64,000 bases of DNA, taken from NCBI GenBank assembly GCA_965222315.1, contig OZ244951.1, forward strand, positions 2,356,001 to 2,420,000. Reading direction: 5' to 3'. The DNA comes from JACKII01 sp965222315 (GTDB lineage Bacteria; Pseudomonadota; Alphaproteobacteria; Bin95). Shown in pieces: positions 8,282 to 16,987 of this stretch. Position 1 is the stretch's first letter; each line of letters begins with the position of its first letter. The notes beneath the pieces are model-generated. The model was not told the DNA's origin. It made no database searches and worked only from the letters and a program-made list of their open reading frames with translations. The translations under genes and the position numbers were made by a program.

Positions 8282-9160
8282 ATGCTAGACAATCTGCCCC
8301 GGGCAATCATGCTGCTTTGCGGCACCATGGTGATAATCGGCACCATGGATGCGGTCTCCAAGCTGCTGGTGCAGGATATGGCCGTCGGCCAGATCCTGGC
8401 CGTGCGCTACTGGATGTTTTTCTGCGTGGCGCTTTGGATGGCGCACCGGTCGGTCGGCATCCGCGCCGCCTTCCGCTCGGCCCGGCCGCTGGTGCAGATT
8501 GCGCGCTCCGGTATTCTGATGGCGGAAATGGCGCTGTTCATCCAAGCTTTCGTCTACATGCACCTGGCCGACGTGCATGCCATCGCGGCGGCAGCGCCGC
8601 TTCTGGTCATGGTGATGGCGGCGCTGTTCCTGGGCGAGACCATCGGCCCGCACCGGAAGGCTGCCGCGGTAATTGGCTTTCTGGGCGTTCTGCTAATCAT
8701 CCGGCCTGGCAGCGGGGTCTTCGGCTGGCCGGCGCTGCTGCCGGTCGCGGCGACGCTAGGGTGGGCTGTCTATCAGGTGTTGTTGCGGCGGGTTTCGGCC
8801 TATGACCGGTCGGAAACGACGGTGCTTTATACCGCCACGACAGGCTTCATCATCTATTCGATCGCCGGATTGTGGCTGTGGCAGGCCCCAAGCATGGAGC
8901 AATGGGTCCAGCTGGCGGCCGTCGGCGTCATGGGCTCGGCCGGGCACATTTTGTTGGTGCGGGCATATGAGAGCGCCCCCGCCTCTGCCCTACAACCGTT
9001 CAATTACGGACTGCCGCTTTGGGCCGTCATCATCGGCTGGATCGTGTTCGACCATCTGCCCGACGCCTGGACGTTTGCAGGCGGCGGGCTGGTGATCGCC
9101 GGCGGGCTCTACGCGTTTTGGCGGGAGCGGTTGCGTAAGGGCGAGCGGCAGGCGGTCTAG
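8282..9160 (+). CDS. EamA/DMT family transporter
   Basis: A 292-residue membrane protein with about ten hydrophobic helices in two EamA repeats (roughly residues 8-140 and 150-285). The second repeat contains the typical ALQPFNYGLPLWAVI segment. DMT proteins export or import small metabolites, and the substrate here is unknown. The ATG at 8282 is 53 bp after the dehydrogenase stop, so the two may be co-transcribed. Its TAG stop lies in a CTAG tetramer shared with the convergent hydrolase stop. Confidence 0.9.
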   Translation: MLDNLPRAIMLLCGTMVIIGTMDAVSKLLVQDMAVGQILAVRYWMFFCVALWMAHRSVGIRAAFRSARPLVQIARSGILMAEMALFIQAFVYMHLADVHAIAAAAPLLVMVMAALFLGETIGPHRKAAAVIGFLGVLLIIRPGSGVFGWPALLPVAATLGWAVYQVLLRRVSAYDRSETTVLYTATTGFIIYSIAGLWLWQAPSMEQWVQLAAVGVMGSAGHILLVRAYESAPASALQPFNYGLPLWAVIIGWIVFDHLPDAWTFAGGGLVIAGGLYAFWRERLRKGERQAV

Positions 9161-10092
9161 GCCACCGCCTGCCGAATGGCTTTCGACGCCCTGGCTTGCG
9201 CCGCCGCGGCGTCATCAACGTCTGGTGTCATGCCAAAGAAGCCGTGGATCATGCCTTTGTAGAACGCAAACTCGGTCTCCACGCCCGCCGCTTTGAGCGC
9301 CTCCGCGTAGGCCCGGCCATCATCGGAAAGCACGTCGCATTCCGCCACGATCACAAGGGCCGGTGCGACATCGGCGAAGGTCTCCGCTTTCAATGGCGAC
9401 GCACGCCAGTCTTCGGCATCCGCCGGGGCATCCAGGTAGTGTCCCTGGAACCAGACCATGGCGTCGCCGGTTAAAACGCCATAACCGGTACCGAAGGTCT
9501 TGTAGCTTTCTGACGACAAAGTGTAGTCGGTAACTGGATAGATCAACACTTGCAGCGCCAGCTTCGGTGCGCCCGCATCCCGCGCCATCAGGGCAAGCAC
9601 AGCGGCAAGATTGCCGCCTGCGCTGTCGCCTGCGACAACGAGTTTGGCCGGATCGATGCCCAGTGCATCGCCGTTCGCGGCCATCCATTCCAGCGCGGCC
9701 CAGCTATCGTCCACAGCGGCGGGGAATCTGTGTTCCGGTCCCATGCGGTAGTCGGCAGAGACCACCACGACACCGGCGCCGACGCAGAGGTTCCGGCAGA
9801 TCTTGTCATGCGTATCCAGGCTGCCGATCACATGCCCGCCACCATGCAGGTAGAGCATGCCGCCGCGCACGCCCTTCTCTTTCGGCCAGTAGATACGGAT
9901 CGGAATTTCTCCGGCCGGGCCGGGAATGGAGCGGTCTTCGGTTTTGCGGACCGATGCAGGTTCGCCGCCGCGCGCTGCGGACATGGCCGCCATCAGCTCA
10001 CGCGCTTCAGGCGGCTCCAGCGTATGCATCGGTGGCAGGTTGGCATTGGCCAGCGCTTCCAGCGCAGTTGCGATCTGGGGATGAACATTCAT
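9157..10092 (-). CDS. HSL-family alpha/beta hydrolase (esterase/lipase)
   Basis: A 311-residue esterase of the hormone-sensitive-lipase group. The oxyanion-hole motif HGGG is at 83-86, the nucleophile Ser157 in GDSAGG (155-160), the acidic residue in ECDVLSDDG and the catalytic His in GMIHGFFG near the C-terminus. The start at 10092 avoids an improbable upstream extension and gives a family-typical N-terminus. The natural ester is unknown. It shares a promoter region of about 190 bp with the divergent MFS transporter gene. Confidence 0.93.
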   Translation of the reverse strand: MNVHPQIATALEALANANLPPMHTLEPPEARELMAAMSAARGGEPASVRKTEDRSIPGPAGEIPIRIYWPKEKGVRGGMLYLHGGGHVIGSLDTHDKICRNLCVGAGVVVVSADYRMGPEHRFPAAVDDSWAALEWMAANGDALGIDPAKLVVAGDSAGGNLAAVLALMARDAGAPKLALQVLIYPVTDYTLSSESYKTFGTGYGVLTGDAMVWFQGHYLDAPADAEDWRASPLKAETFADVAPALVIVAECDVLSDDGRAYAEALKAAGVETEFAFYKGMIHGFFGMTPDVDDAAAAQARASKAIRQAVA

Positions 10093-10279
10093 GACGGGCG
10101 TTCCTTCAGACAGGTGTACAATTGCACCGCTTTCGCGACTGTGCGGCGGTGCATCTTTGCTTGTTTTCCGGTATAGCCAGCCTGGCCATGCGGCGGAAGC
10201 TTGTGAAGTCACAATCTGATTTTGCGATGTTGCAGAGACAAGGGCAACGCCGGTAGCGCAGAAAGAAGGCCAATACTCC

Positions 10280-11443
10280 ATGCAACGGCGTTCGCTTCAT
10301 ATCTTGCCGGTGATCGTCGCCTCGCAATTTGCCGGGACATCGCTCTGGTTCGCCGGCAATGCTGTCCTGCCGGACCTGCAAATCGCCTGGAACCTCGCGC
10401 CCGAGGCGCTCGGCTATGTGACGTCGGCGGTGCAGTTCGGGTTTATTGCCGGGACGCTGGTATTTGCGATCACTGCCCTCTCCGACCGGTTCTCGCCGCG
10501 CTACCTGTTTCTGTGGTGCACCATCCTCGCCGCGCTCGCCAATGCAGGCGCCGTAGCGCTCGACAATAGCTTTGGCGGATTGCTCGCGTTGCGGTTTGCC
10601 GTCGGTTTCTTTCTGGCTGGCATCTATCCCGTCGGCATGAAGATTGCGGCGGGCTGGTTCCAGGCGGATTTGGGCAAGGCTTTGGGATTCCTGGTCGGGG
10701 CATTGGTTGCCGGCACGGCGCTGCCGCATCTGTTACGGGGCGGGGCGCAATCGTTGCCATGGGAGACGGTAATGATCGCCGTTTCCGCGTTCGCCTGCGC
10801 AGGCGGCGTCCTAATGTTTCTGGCGGTGCCGGACGGGCCCCACCTGAAATCAGGCGCGCGCTTCGACCCGCGGGCACTGGCGGCGGTGTTTGCCTCGCCG
10901 CGCTTCCGCGCTTCCGCCTTCGGCTATTTCGGGCATATGTGGGAGCTGTATGCGTTCTGGGCCTTTGCCCCGGCATTGGTGGCGGCCTATGCGGAATTTC
11001 ATGGGCTGCGCCTGAATTCTTCGTTGTGGGCGTTTGCGATCATCGGCGTTGGCAGCTTGAGCTGCGCGGTCGGCGGGCTCGCGTCGCTGCGGCTGGGCAG
11101 CGCCAAGGTTGCGGGCGCTCAGTTGCTGACATCCGGCTTTTGCTGCTTGATCTCGCCGGTATTGTTTTTCGCGCCGTGGCCAGCGTTTTTGCTTTTCATG
11201 CTGATTTGGGGATTGGCCGTTGTTGGGGATTCGCCGCAATTCTCCACCCTGAATGCCCAATCCGCACCGCCGGACAGGGTGGGGTCGGCCCTTACCATCG
11301 CCAATGCCATCGGCTTCGCGATCTCCATCGTCAGTATCGAACTGTTGAACACCTTGGCTGGTGCGATTCCGATGCAGTACCTGTTTATCCTGCTGATGCC
11401 TGGTCCGGTGTTCGGCCTGCTCGCTCTCCGGCGGTTGCTATGA
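10280..11443 (+). CDS. Major facilitator superfamily transporter
   Basis: A 387-residue inner-membrane protein with 11-12 hydrophobic helices. MFS loop motifs are visible, including SDRFSPRYL in the loop between helices 2 and 3 and GxxPVGMKIAAGWF in helix 4. The substrate is not deducible. The ATG at 10280 is preceded by GAAGG. The 3' end overlaps the convergent oxyR gene by 59 bp, an unusually long tail-to-tail overlap that must produce antisense RNA if both are transcribed. Confidence 0.88.
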   Translation: MQRRSLHILPVIVASQFAGTSLWFAGNAVLPDLQIAWNLAPEALGYVTSAVQFGFIAGTLVFAITALSDRFSPRYLFLWCTILAALANAGAVALDNSFGGLLALRFAVGFFLAGIYPVGMKIAAGWFQADLGKALGFLVGALVAGTALPHLLRGGAQSLPWETVMIAVSAFACAGGVLMFLAVPDGPHLKSGARFDPRALAAVFASPRFRASAFGYFGHMWELYAFWAFAPALVAAYAEFHGLRLNSSLWAFAIIGVGSLSCAVGGLASLRLGSAKVAGAQLLTSGFCCLISPVLFFAPWPAFLLFMLIWGLAVVGDSPQFSTLNAQSAPPDRVGSALTIANAIGFAISIVSIELLNTLAGAIPMQYLFILLMPGPVFGLLALRRLL

Positions 11444-12332
11444 CGTCACGAATGACCGGGGCCACTACGGCTGCAATGGCCTGAAATGCCCGTTTCCGTG
11501 GGGATGAAGCGCGCCAGGCAAAACCGATTGTCCTCTCCGGTTGGGGCTGCCCGAAAGGGATGGCGCATATGCCGGGACGGTCGCCTTCGACCGACAGGCT
11601 GATCCGCGGCAGCAGGGTCACGCCCATTCCGTTTGCCGCAAGCTGCACAATGGTGGCGAGACTGGTCGCGCCATAGGCATCCTCCTGGGTCTCGGGGCGG
11701 GAGCCGCAAATCGCCAAGGCCTGATCCCGCAGGCAATGGCCCTCCTCCAGCAGCAGCAGGCGTTCGCGCTGCAGATCCGCCGCAGAGGCTATGGTGGTGC
11801 CTGCCAGTGGATGGTCTTCCGATACGGCGAGCAGGAACGGGTCGACGGCAAGTGCCACGGTCTCGATTTCCGGCGACAATATCGGCAGGGCGAGGAGGAG
11901 CAGGTCCAATTCCCCCGCCAGCAGGCGGTGGGTGAGGCGATCGGTCTGGCTTTCCAGGATGACGGGCCGCAATGCCGGGAACTTCTCTTTCAATTCCGGA
12001 AGGAGGCGCGGCAGCAGGTAGGGGGCGATGGTCGGAATCACACCCAGCCGCAGGGGACCGCCAAGCGGATCGGCATGGTTCTGGGCAAAGTCGGTGAGGG
12101 CCTGTGTCTCCGCCAAGATGCGCCGCGCGCGGACAAGCACCTCTTCGCCCTCGGCAGAGAGCTGGATGCCGCGCGGGCGCCGTTCGATGAGTATCAATCC
12201 CAACTCTTCCTCCAGTTGCTTGATCTGCATGGAGAGCGCGGGCTGGGTTACGGCGCAATGATCGGCGGCATGACCGAAATGGCCGAGGCGGGCGACGGCC
12301 TCGAAATAGCGAAGTTGGCGTAAGCTTGGCAT
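11385..12332 (-). CDS. oxyR: Hydrogen-peroxide-sensing LysR-type regulator OxyR
   Basis: A 315-residue LysR-family regulator with an N-terminal winged helix-turn-helix (MPSLRQLRYFEAVARLG, then TQPALSMQIKQLEEELG) and a sensor domain. Both peroxide-sensing cysteines of OxyR are present with the exact spacing of E. coli Cys199/Cys208: Cys200 in GHCLRDQA and Cys209. The following ATSLATIVQLAANGMGVTLLP block also matches OxyR. No catalase or ahpC gene adjoins it, so its targets must lie elsewhere. A Gly/Arg-rich C-terminal tail is encoded in the stretch that overlaps the MFS gene. Confidence 0.92.
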   Translation of the reverse strand: MPSLRQLRYFEAVARLGHFGHAADHCAVTQPALSMQIKQLEEELGLILIERRPRGIQLSAEGEEVLVRARRILAETQALTDFAQNHADPLGGPLRLGVIPTIAPYLLPRLLPELKEKFPALRPVILESQTDRLTHRLLAGELDLLLLALPILSPEIETVALAVDPFLLAVSEDHPLAGTTIASAADLQRERLLLLEEGHCLRDQALAICGSRPETQEDAYGATSLATIVQLAANGMGVTLLPRISLSVEGDRPGICAIPFGQPQPERTIGFAWRASSPRKRAFQAIAAVVAPVIRDVIATAGERAGRTPDQASAG

Positions 12333-12399
12333 ACCGATCAGATAAATTGACCGCCGACTGGAAGCAACGCGGCAAAAACTGATGGGCTTTCATTCCCTA

Positions 12400-13410
12400 C
12401 TAGGGCTGCAAGGCACCGGGGAATTGTGGGGCGATGTGCTCGACAAACAGATCGAGCGAGCGGCGTGCTGCTGCCTCCGGCATATTGCCGAACGCAAAGC
12501 GGCAGAGCAGGTAGTTGGCCGTGGCCGCCTCCACCTGTCCGGCCAGTGCTGCTGCCACCTGGTCCGCCGTTCCCGCTATGGCGAGGCCCCGCTCCTTGGC
12601 CTCCCAATAGTCCTTCGGAAAGCGGATCGGGTCCGCGCCATTATCCCGCCAGAGCTTCGCCAGGCTGGCACGCCATTGGGCATAACCCGGCTCCATCAAG
12701 CGCTCGGCTTCCGCGGTGGTATCGGCAATGACCAGATGACGGGACAGGCCCATGAAGGCGTCGGTCCGGCCGCCGGCTGCCCGGTACCGCTCGAAAACCG
12801 CCCGGCATTCTGCGGTGGAGCCATTGGCGACGATGTTCATGCCGCGCGAGGCGGTCCAATCGCCATGGTCCGGCCGCCCGACGCCATACCAGAGTGGCGG
12901 GTGCGGGCGCTGCACCGGCGGGATTTCCATGGGGATGTTTCGATAGGTCCAGAACTTGCCCTCATAGGTCAGGCGGTCTGTCTGGAGGGCATGCAGGATC
13001 AGGTCCAGCGCCTCCTCGAAACGGGGTGGCGTGTCGAGATGGGTCAGGCCATAGAATGCCGTCTCAAACGCGACGATTCCCCGCCCGACGCCGATCTCCA
13101 GCCGGCCATTGCTCATCTGGTCGAGCATGCCGATCTCCTGAATCAGCCGCAGCGGCTGGTAGAGCGGCAAGGTGTAAACTAGCGGACCGAAGCGGAGTTT
13201 GGCCGTGCGGGCCGCGACGGCTGCCAGAAAGACGCTGGGGCTGGGCGCGAGACCGAGGGGCGATGCATGGTGCTCCGCCAGGTGGAAGGCATAGAACCCG
13301 GCGCGGTCGTACGCCTCCACCATGTCCAGGCGGTGGCGGTAATCGTCAGGAATGGGGCGGCCGCTCTTGTCGAGGTGATCGAAGGCGCCAAAGCGGAGCG
13401 GAGCGGTCAT
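12400..13410 (-). CDS. LLM class flavin-dependent oxidoreductase (bacterial luciferase-like)
   Basis: A 336-residue luciferase-like monooxygenase of the TIM-barrel fold that uses reduced flavin and O2. Family features are AFHLAEHHASPLG near the N-terminus, TLPLYQPLRLIQEIGMLDQMSNGRLE in the middle and the GIGRG-like GVGRGIV segment. The start at 13410 (MTAPLRFG) is preferred over an upstream ATG because it gives the usual N-terminus. It is the last gene of a minus-strand run with two hydrolases and a creatininase-type enzyme, suggesting oxidative breakdown of an amide or ester compound (inference). Confidence 0.9.
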   Translation of the reverse strand: MTAPLRFGAFDHLDKSGRPIPDDYRHRLDMVEAYDRAGFYAFHLAEHHASPLGLAPSPSVFLAAVAARTAKLRFGPLVYTLPLYQPLRLIQEIGMLDQMSNGRLEIGVGRGIVAFETAFYGLTHLDTPPRFEEALDLILHALQTDRLTYEGKFWTYRNIPMEIPPVQRPHPPLWYGVGRPDHGDWTASRGMNIVANGSTAECRAVFERYRAAGGRTDAFMGLSRHLVIADTTAEAERLMEPGYAQWRASLAKLWRDNGADPIRFPKDYWEAKERGLAIAGTADQVAAALAGQVEAATANYLLCRFAFGNMPEAAARRSLDLFVEHIAPQFPGALQP

Positions 13411-13493
13411 GGGCGCGTTCCTGATGTTAGTTGCGTGGCGCATGTGCGCCCCGGTTTGCGCCAAGGCTGCACCGCCAACAGCCGGACCGTCAA

Positions 13494-14408
13494 TCAGCCC
13501 GCAGCCTCAAAACCGCGGAGGATGCCCAGCAAGGTCTCATTGAACGCATCCGGCCGTTCGTACATGGCCCAATGGCCCGCTTCCGGGACCGTCAAGAATG
13601 GACAACCGGGCTGGATGCGGCGCAGCAATTCCTGCCGTTCGTGGGTGAAGGGGTAGGTGGTTGCGTCGAACTCGCCCCAAATGCCGGCGATCGGCGCTGG
13701 GCAGAGCGGCAGGACCCGGGCCAGGCTGGCGTCGCGGCTGATGTTCCGGCTCTTGGTGATGGCCCGGGTGGTGTTCAGCATCTGCATCAGGACAGCCACA
13801 TCGTCGATCTCGTCCCGGTCGCGCAGCATCAGGATGCCGAGATTATTGCGGGCCAGGTCCTTGAATTCGTCATGGTTCATGTCGCGGCGGAAACGGGCCA
13901 TGGGCATGCCCTCTGCCCGTGTCAGGCCCATGCCGCCTGCCCCGACCAACGTGAAACTGGCCAGGCGCTGGTCCATGTTTTGGGCCGTGTGCCCACCCAG
14001 AATCGCACCGAAAGAGAAGCCGACCAAGTGGAAGCGGTCTTCCGGATTGGGAAAGAGCTGCTTCAGGCCATCGGCGATAACCATGCCGATCTTGTCGGCA
14101 TTCTGCACATCCGGCGGCGGATCGCTGTCGCCAAGCCCTGGCGAGTCGGCGGCATAGACGGTGTAGTGCTGCTGGAAGAACCGGATGTTGCGTATCCAGT
14201 GAATCCAGGAGCCATAGCCGCCGTGAAAGAACACCAAGTTGGGCTTGCCGGAACCGAGGCCCCAAACCCGCCAGATCTGGTGCCCCTCGCCCGATGGGGT
14301 GCGCAGAATTTCCGCATCGGCTTCCACCGCACCGATTTTCGCCGCGGCTTCCGGCATAGGCGGAATGCCGTGATCCATACGCGGTTCGCGCAGCACTCTC
14401 ATGGTCAT
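13494..14408 (-). CDS. Alpha/beta hydrolase
   Basis: A 304-residue alpha/beta-hydrolase-fold protein. The oxyanion region HGGYGSW starts at 62, the nucleophile is Ser132 in GFSFGA, the acid is likely in GEFDATTYP and the histidine in GHWAMYE near the C-terminus. This is the layout of C-C bond hydrolases and epoxide-hydrolase-like enzymes. The substrate is unknown. It starts 8 bp downstream of the creatininase-family gene, so the two are almost certainly co-transcribed. Confidence 0.88.
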   Translation of the reverse strand: MTMRVLREPRMDHGIPPMPEAAAKIGAVEADAEILRTPSGEGHQIWRVWGLGSGKPNLVFFHGGYGSWIHWIRNIRFFQQHYTVYAADSPGLGDSDPPPDVQNADKIGMVIADGLKQLFPNPEDRFHLVGFSFGAILGGHTAQNMDQRLASFTLVGAGGMGLTRAEGMPMARFRRDMNHDEFKDLARNNLGILMLRDRDEIDDVAVLMQMLNTTRAITKSRNISRDASLARVLPLCPAPIAGIWGEFDATTYPFTHERQELLRRIQPGCPFLTVPEAGHWAMYERPDAFNETLLGILRGFEAAG

Positions 14409-14416
14409 GAGTCGCC

Positions 14417-15160
14417 TTAAGCCTCGTCGACAAACGCTTTCAGGTCTTCGGCCACATCCTCGACCGAGGTTTTGTAGATACGCTCTCCGTGCGCCACCGT
14501 CGAGAGTGAGGGATCGGAGCCGATGCGGCCATCAGGGAAGCGGGCGCGGTAGTCCTGGGCATCGCGGATCGGGCCTTTGGGCGCGATTTTCGGCTCCATC
14601 GCGGCTTTCTTCACGGACTCGGGGAAAGCGTAGTAGCTGAGCGAAACCTCGCTAGGCGTCGCATGGCTGCCTTCGCTGTCGCCATAGAGTTCCTTCGAAA
14701 GATCGCGGAAGCGCTTGCCCATGAACCAGCTTTGCAACTTCAACCGGAATGGGCGGTTCGCGCCCTTAAAGCTTGTTTCCGTGTAGATTTCGCTAAATGC
14801 CGCGGTCACGGTCGGAATGTTGCCGCCATGACCGTTCAGGAAATAGATGCGGTCGAAGCTGTGTTTGGTCAGGGAGGCGACCACGTCCTTCAGCGTTTCG
14901 ATCAGCACCTGCGGGCGGTAGGTAATGGTGCCGGCGAAGGCCATGTGATGCTGCGCCATGCCGATAGAGAGCGTTGGCCCGACCATGACGCCCGTCTTCT
15001 CCGCCACGCCATTGGCGATGATTTCCGGGCAGATGGCGTCGGTGCCGATCAAGCCGTTGGGGCCATGCTGCTCGGTCGAGCCGATGGGCATGATGATGTC
15101 GCGGCGATTGGCCAGGTAGGCTTCAACCTCCTGCCAGGTGGAAAGTTGCAGGCGGGGCAT
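14417..15160 (-). CDS. Creatininase family amidohydrolase
   Basis: A 247-residue metal-dependent amidohydrolase of the creatininase family, which includes creatininase, the FAPy deformylase ArfB and the mycofactocin protein MftE. Metal ligands are recognisable in GSTEQHGP (27-34), GTDA (about 39-42), NGHGGN (about 108-113) and the Glu of EGSHATPSEVS. The particular substrate cannot be assigned. It lies between two alpha/beta hydrolase genes on the same strand, 8 bp before one and 49 bp after the other. Confidence 0.9.
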   Translation of the reverse strand: MPRLQLSTWQEVEAYLANRRDIIMPIGSTEQHGPNGLIGTDAICPEIIANGVAEKTGVMVGPTLSIGMAQHHMAFAGTITYRPQVLIETLKDVVASLTKHSFDRIYFLNGHGGNIPTVTAAFSEIYTETSFKGANRPFRLKLQSWFMGKRFRDLSKELYGDSEGSHATPSEVSLSYYAFPESVKKAAMEPKIAPKGPIRDAQDYRARFPDGRIGSDPSLSTVAHGERIYKTSVEDVAEDLKAFVDEA

Positions 15161-15209
15161 AAATGGGCTTTCTAAGAACGGTCAGAGACGGGCTTGTAAT
15201 GCAATACGG

Positions 15210-16106
15210 TTACGCCGCCCGCGCCGCGTTCGCGGCGATGGCGCTGGCGATGCGGCTGCAGACGGCGTCCGGATAGTCGTGGCCCATGCCGGCGATCACC
15301 ATGATGTCGGCGCCTTCTACCGTGTCGGCGAGGTCCTGGCCGCTGCCGACGGGCACGAGCGGATCGTCCTTGCCGTGAATGACCAGGGTCGGGGCGGAGA
15401 TACTGGATAGATGCTCTACCCGGCCATCGGCGCTGGCAATGGAGGCCAGCAGGTGACGCGATGCGCCCGCCGGGTTGAAGGAGCGATCATAAAGCATGGC
15501 CGCTTTGGCCTTGATCGCCTCCTCATTCCGCGGGAAACCGGGGGAGCCGAGGATGGCGGCACCGGCCAAGGCGTCTTCCATCGCTCCTTCCCGCGTGCCG
15601 GCAGGGTTTTTTGGCCGGCCAAGCCACTCGTTCGCCTTCTCACTCGGGCGCGGCAGGCCGCGGCGGCCACTGGTGGCCATGATGGATACCAGCGTCGCGG
15701 TCTTGGCCCGGTGGCGGTAGGCAAAGATCTGCGCAATCGCACCGCCGTTGGAGCTGCCGACGATATGCGCCGACGCGATGCCCAAATGGTCGAGCACGGC
15801 CGCGCCGTCATCGGCCATGTCTTCGAGCTTGTAGGGCGCCTTCACCTCTTCCTTGGCACGGGCCTGCTTAAAGGCGGTACCGATATCAGCCGGTCCCCAA
15901 TCATCGAAGGAGGTGGAGAGACCGCAATCGCGGTTGTCATAGGCGATCACCCGGAAGCCCCTGCCCGCCAACTCCTGGATCAGTTTCTCCGACCAGGACG
16001 GGATCTGCACGCCGAGCCCGCCGACGAGCAGCAGCGCCGGGCCATCATCAGGGCCGAAGGTGGCGTATTCGATCTCGACATTCATGGTGCTGGGAGCGCG
16101 GGGCAT
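15210..16106 (-). CDS. Alpha/beta hydrolase (RdmC-like)
   Basis: A 298-residue alpha/beta hydrolase with LLLVGGLG in the oxyanion region (26-33), YDNRDCGLST (56-65), the nucleophile Ser119 in GSSNGG, an acid in HGKDDPLVP and a histidine in GMGHDYPD. The DNRDCG-LST pattern is typical of aclacinomycin-methylesterase-like (RdmC) proteins and relatives acting on small esters. It is the first gene of the 16.1-12.4 kb minus-strand run, whose promoter would lie at about 16107-16193. Confidence 0.88.
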   Translation of the reverse strand: MPRAPSTMNVEIEYATFGPDDGPALLLVGGLGVQIPSWSEKLIQELAGRGFRVIAYDNRDCGLSTSFDDWGPADIGTAFKQARAKEEVKAPYKLEDMADDGAAVLDHLGIASAHIVGSSNGGAIAQIFAYRHRAKTATLVSIMATSGRRGLPRPSEKANEWLGRPKNPAGTREGAMEDALAGAAILGSPGFPRNEEAIKAKAAMLYDRSFNPAGASRHLLASIASADGRVEHLSSISAPTLVIHGKDDPLVPVGSGQDLADTVEGADIMVIAGMGHDYPDAVCSRIASAIAANAARAA

Positions 16107-16193
16107 GGGCAGGTTTCCTTGATTAAGCGTTGGCCTATCCTAAACGCACCCCGTCAGATGAAAAGAGCGAGGTTGGCGAGGCGCGGACAGACG

Positions 16194-16940
16194 CTAAGCC
16201 GAAGAGCGTTTGAACGAGAACGGTGGCAGCTGGACCAGCGCGTCTTTCAGCGACTGTCCCCAATTGTCCGAAATCAGGCAGTAGTAGGGATCGTCAGCCT
16301 GGATTCGGGTGGGTTCATCCAGGACGAAGCTGTCTTTCTCATAAACCAGCAGGTCCAGGGGCAGACCGACCGACAGGTTCGCCTTGATGGTCGAGTCGAA
16401 CGACACCAACAGCAGCCGAACCGCGTCCTCAAAGCTCATATCGCGGTCGAGCGCCCGGACCAGGATCGGGCGGCCGTATTTGGTCTCGCCGATCTGGAAG
16501 AAGGGATTGTCGTCGGACGCCTCGATAAAGTTGCCTTGCGGGTAGATCAGGAAAAGGCGGTGTTCGCCACCGGCGATCTGGCCGCCCAGAATCATTGTTG
16601 CACCGAAGGAGGCCTCGCCCGCCTGCCCTTCGCCCTTATAGTCGGAAATGACCTCCCGCAAGGTATCGCCAATCAGCCGCGCCGCCTGAAACATGGACGG
16701 CACTTCCAGCAGCGATGGCGCGCGTTCGGCTGGTGCTTTGGTCCGTTCATCGAGAAGGCTGACCACGGCCTGGGTAGTGGCAAGGTTGCCGGCGCTAAGC
16801 AGCACCAGGGAGCACACGCCCGGCACGTTCCAGCGGTGCACCTTCCGAAAGAACGAGACATTGTCGACGCCAGCATTGGTGCGGGTGTCGGCCATAAAGA
16901 CCAAGCCACTACGCAGGTACAAACCTACACAATAGGTCAT
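16194..16940 (-). CDS. Anbu (ancestral beta subunit) proteasome-type protease
   Basis: A 248-residue Ntn-hydrolase of the Anbu family. The second residue is Thr, the expected catalytic nucleophile exposed after removal of Met, followed by YCVGL and the MADTRTNAGVDNVS segment that carries the active-site Asp and nearby Lys residues. Known Anbu proteins form open helical assemblies rather than closed 20S rings. The gene is the last of a four-gene cluster with a transglutaminase, an alpha-E protein and a circularly permuted ATP-grasp, which is the classical Anbu context. Confidence 0.95.
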   Translation of the reverse strand: MTYCVGLYLRSGLVFMADTRTNAGVDNVSFFRKVHRWNVPGVCSLVLLSAGNLATTQAVVSLLDERTKAPAERAPSLLEVPSMFQAARLIGDTLREVISDYKGEGQAGEASFGATMILGGQIAGGEHRLFLIYPQGNFIEASDDNPFFQIGETKYGRPILVRALDRDMSFEDAVRLLLVSFDSTIKANLSVGLPLDLLVYEKDSFVLDEPTRIQADDPYYCLISDNWGQSLKDALVQLPPFSFKRSSA

Positions 16941-16987
16941 CCATAAGAATCCTTGGGAGCAGCGTCAGTGCTGCAGTGCAATAATCA

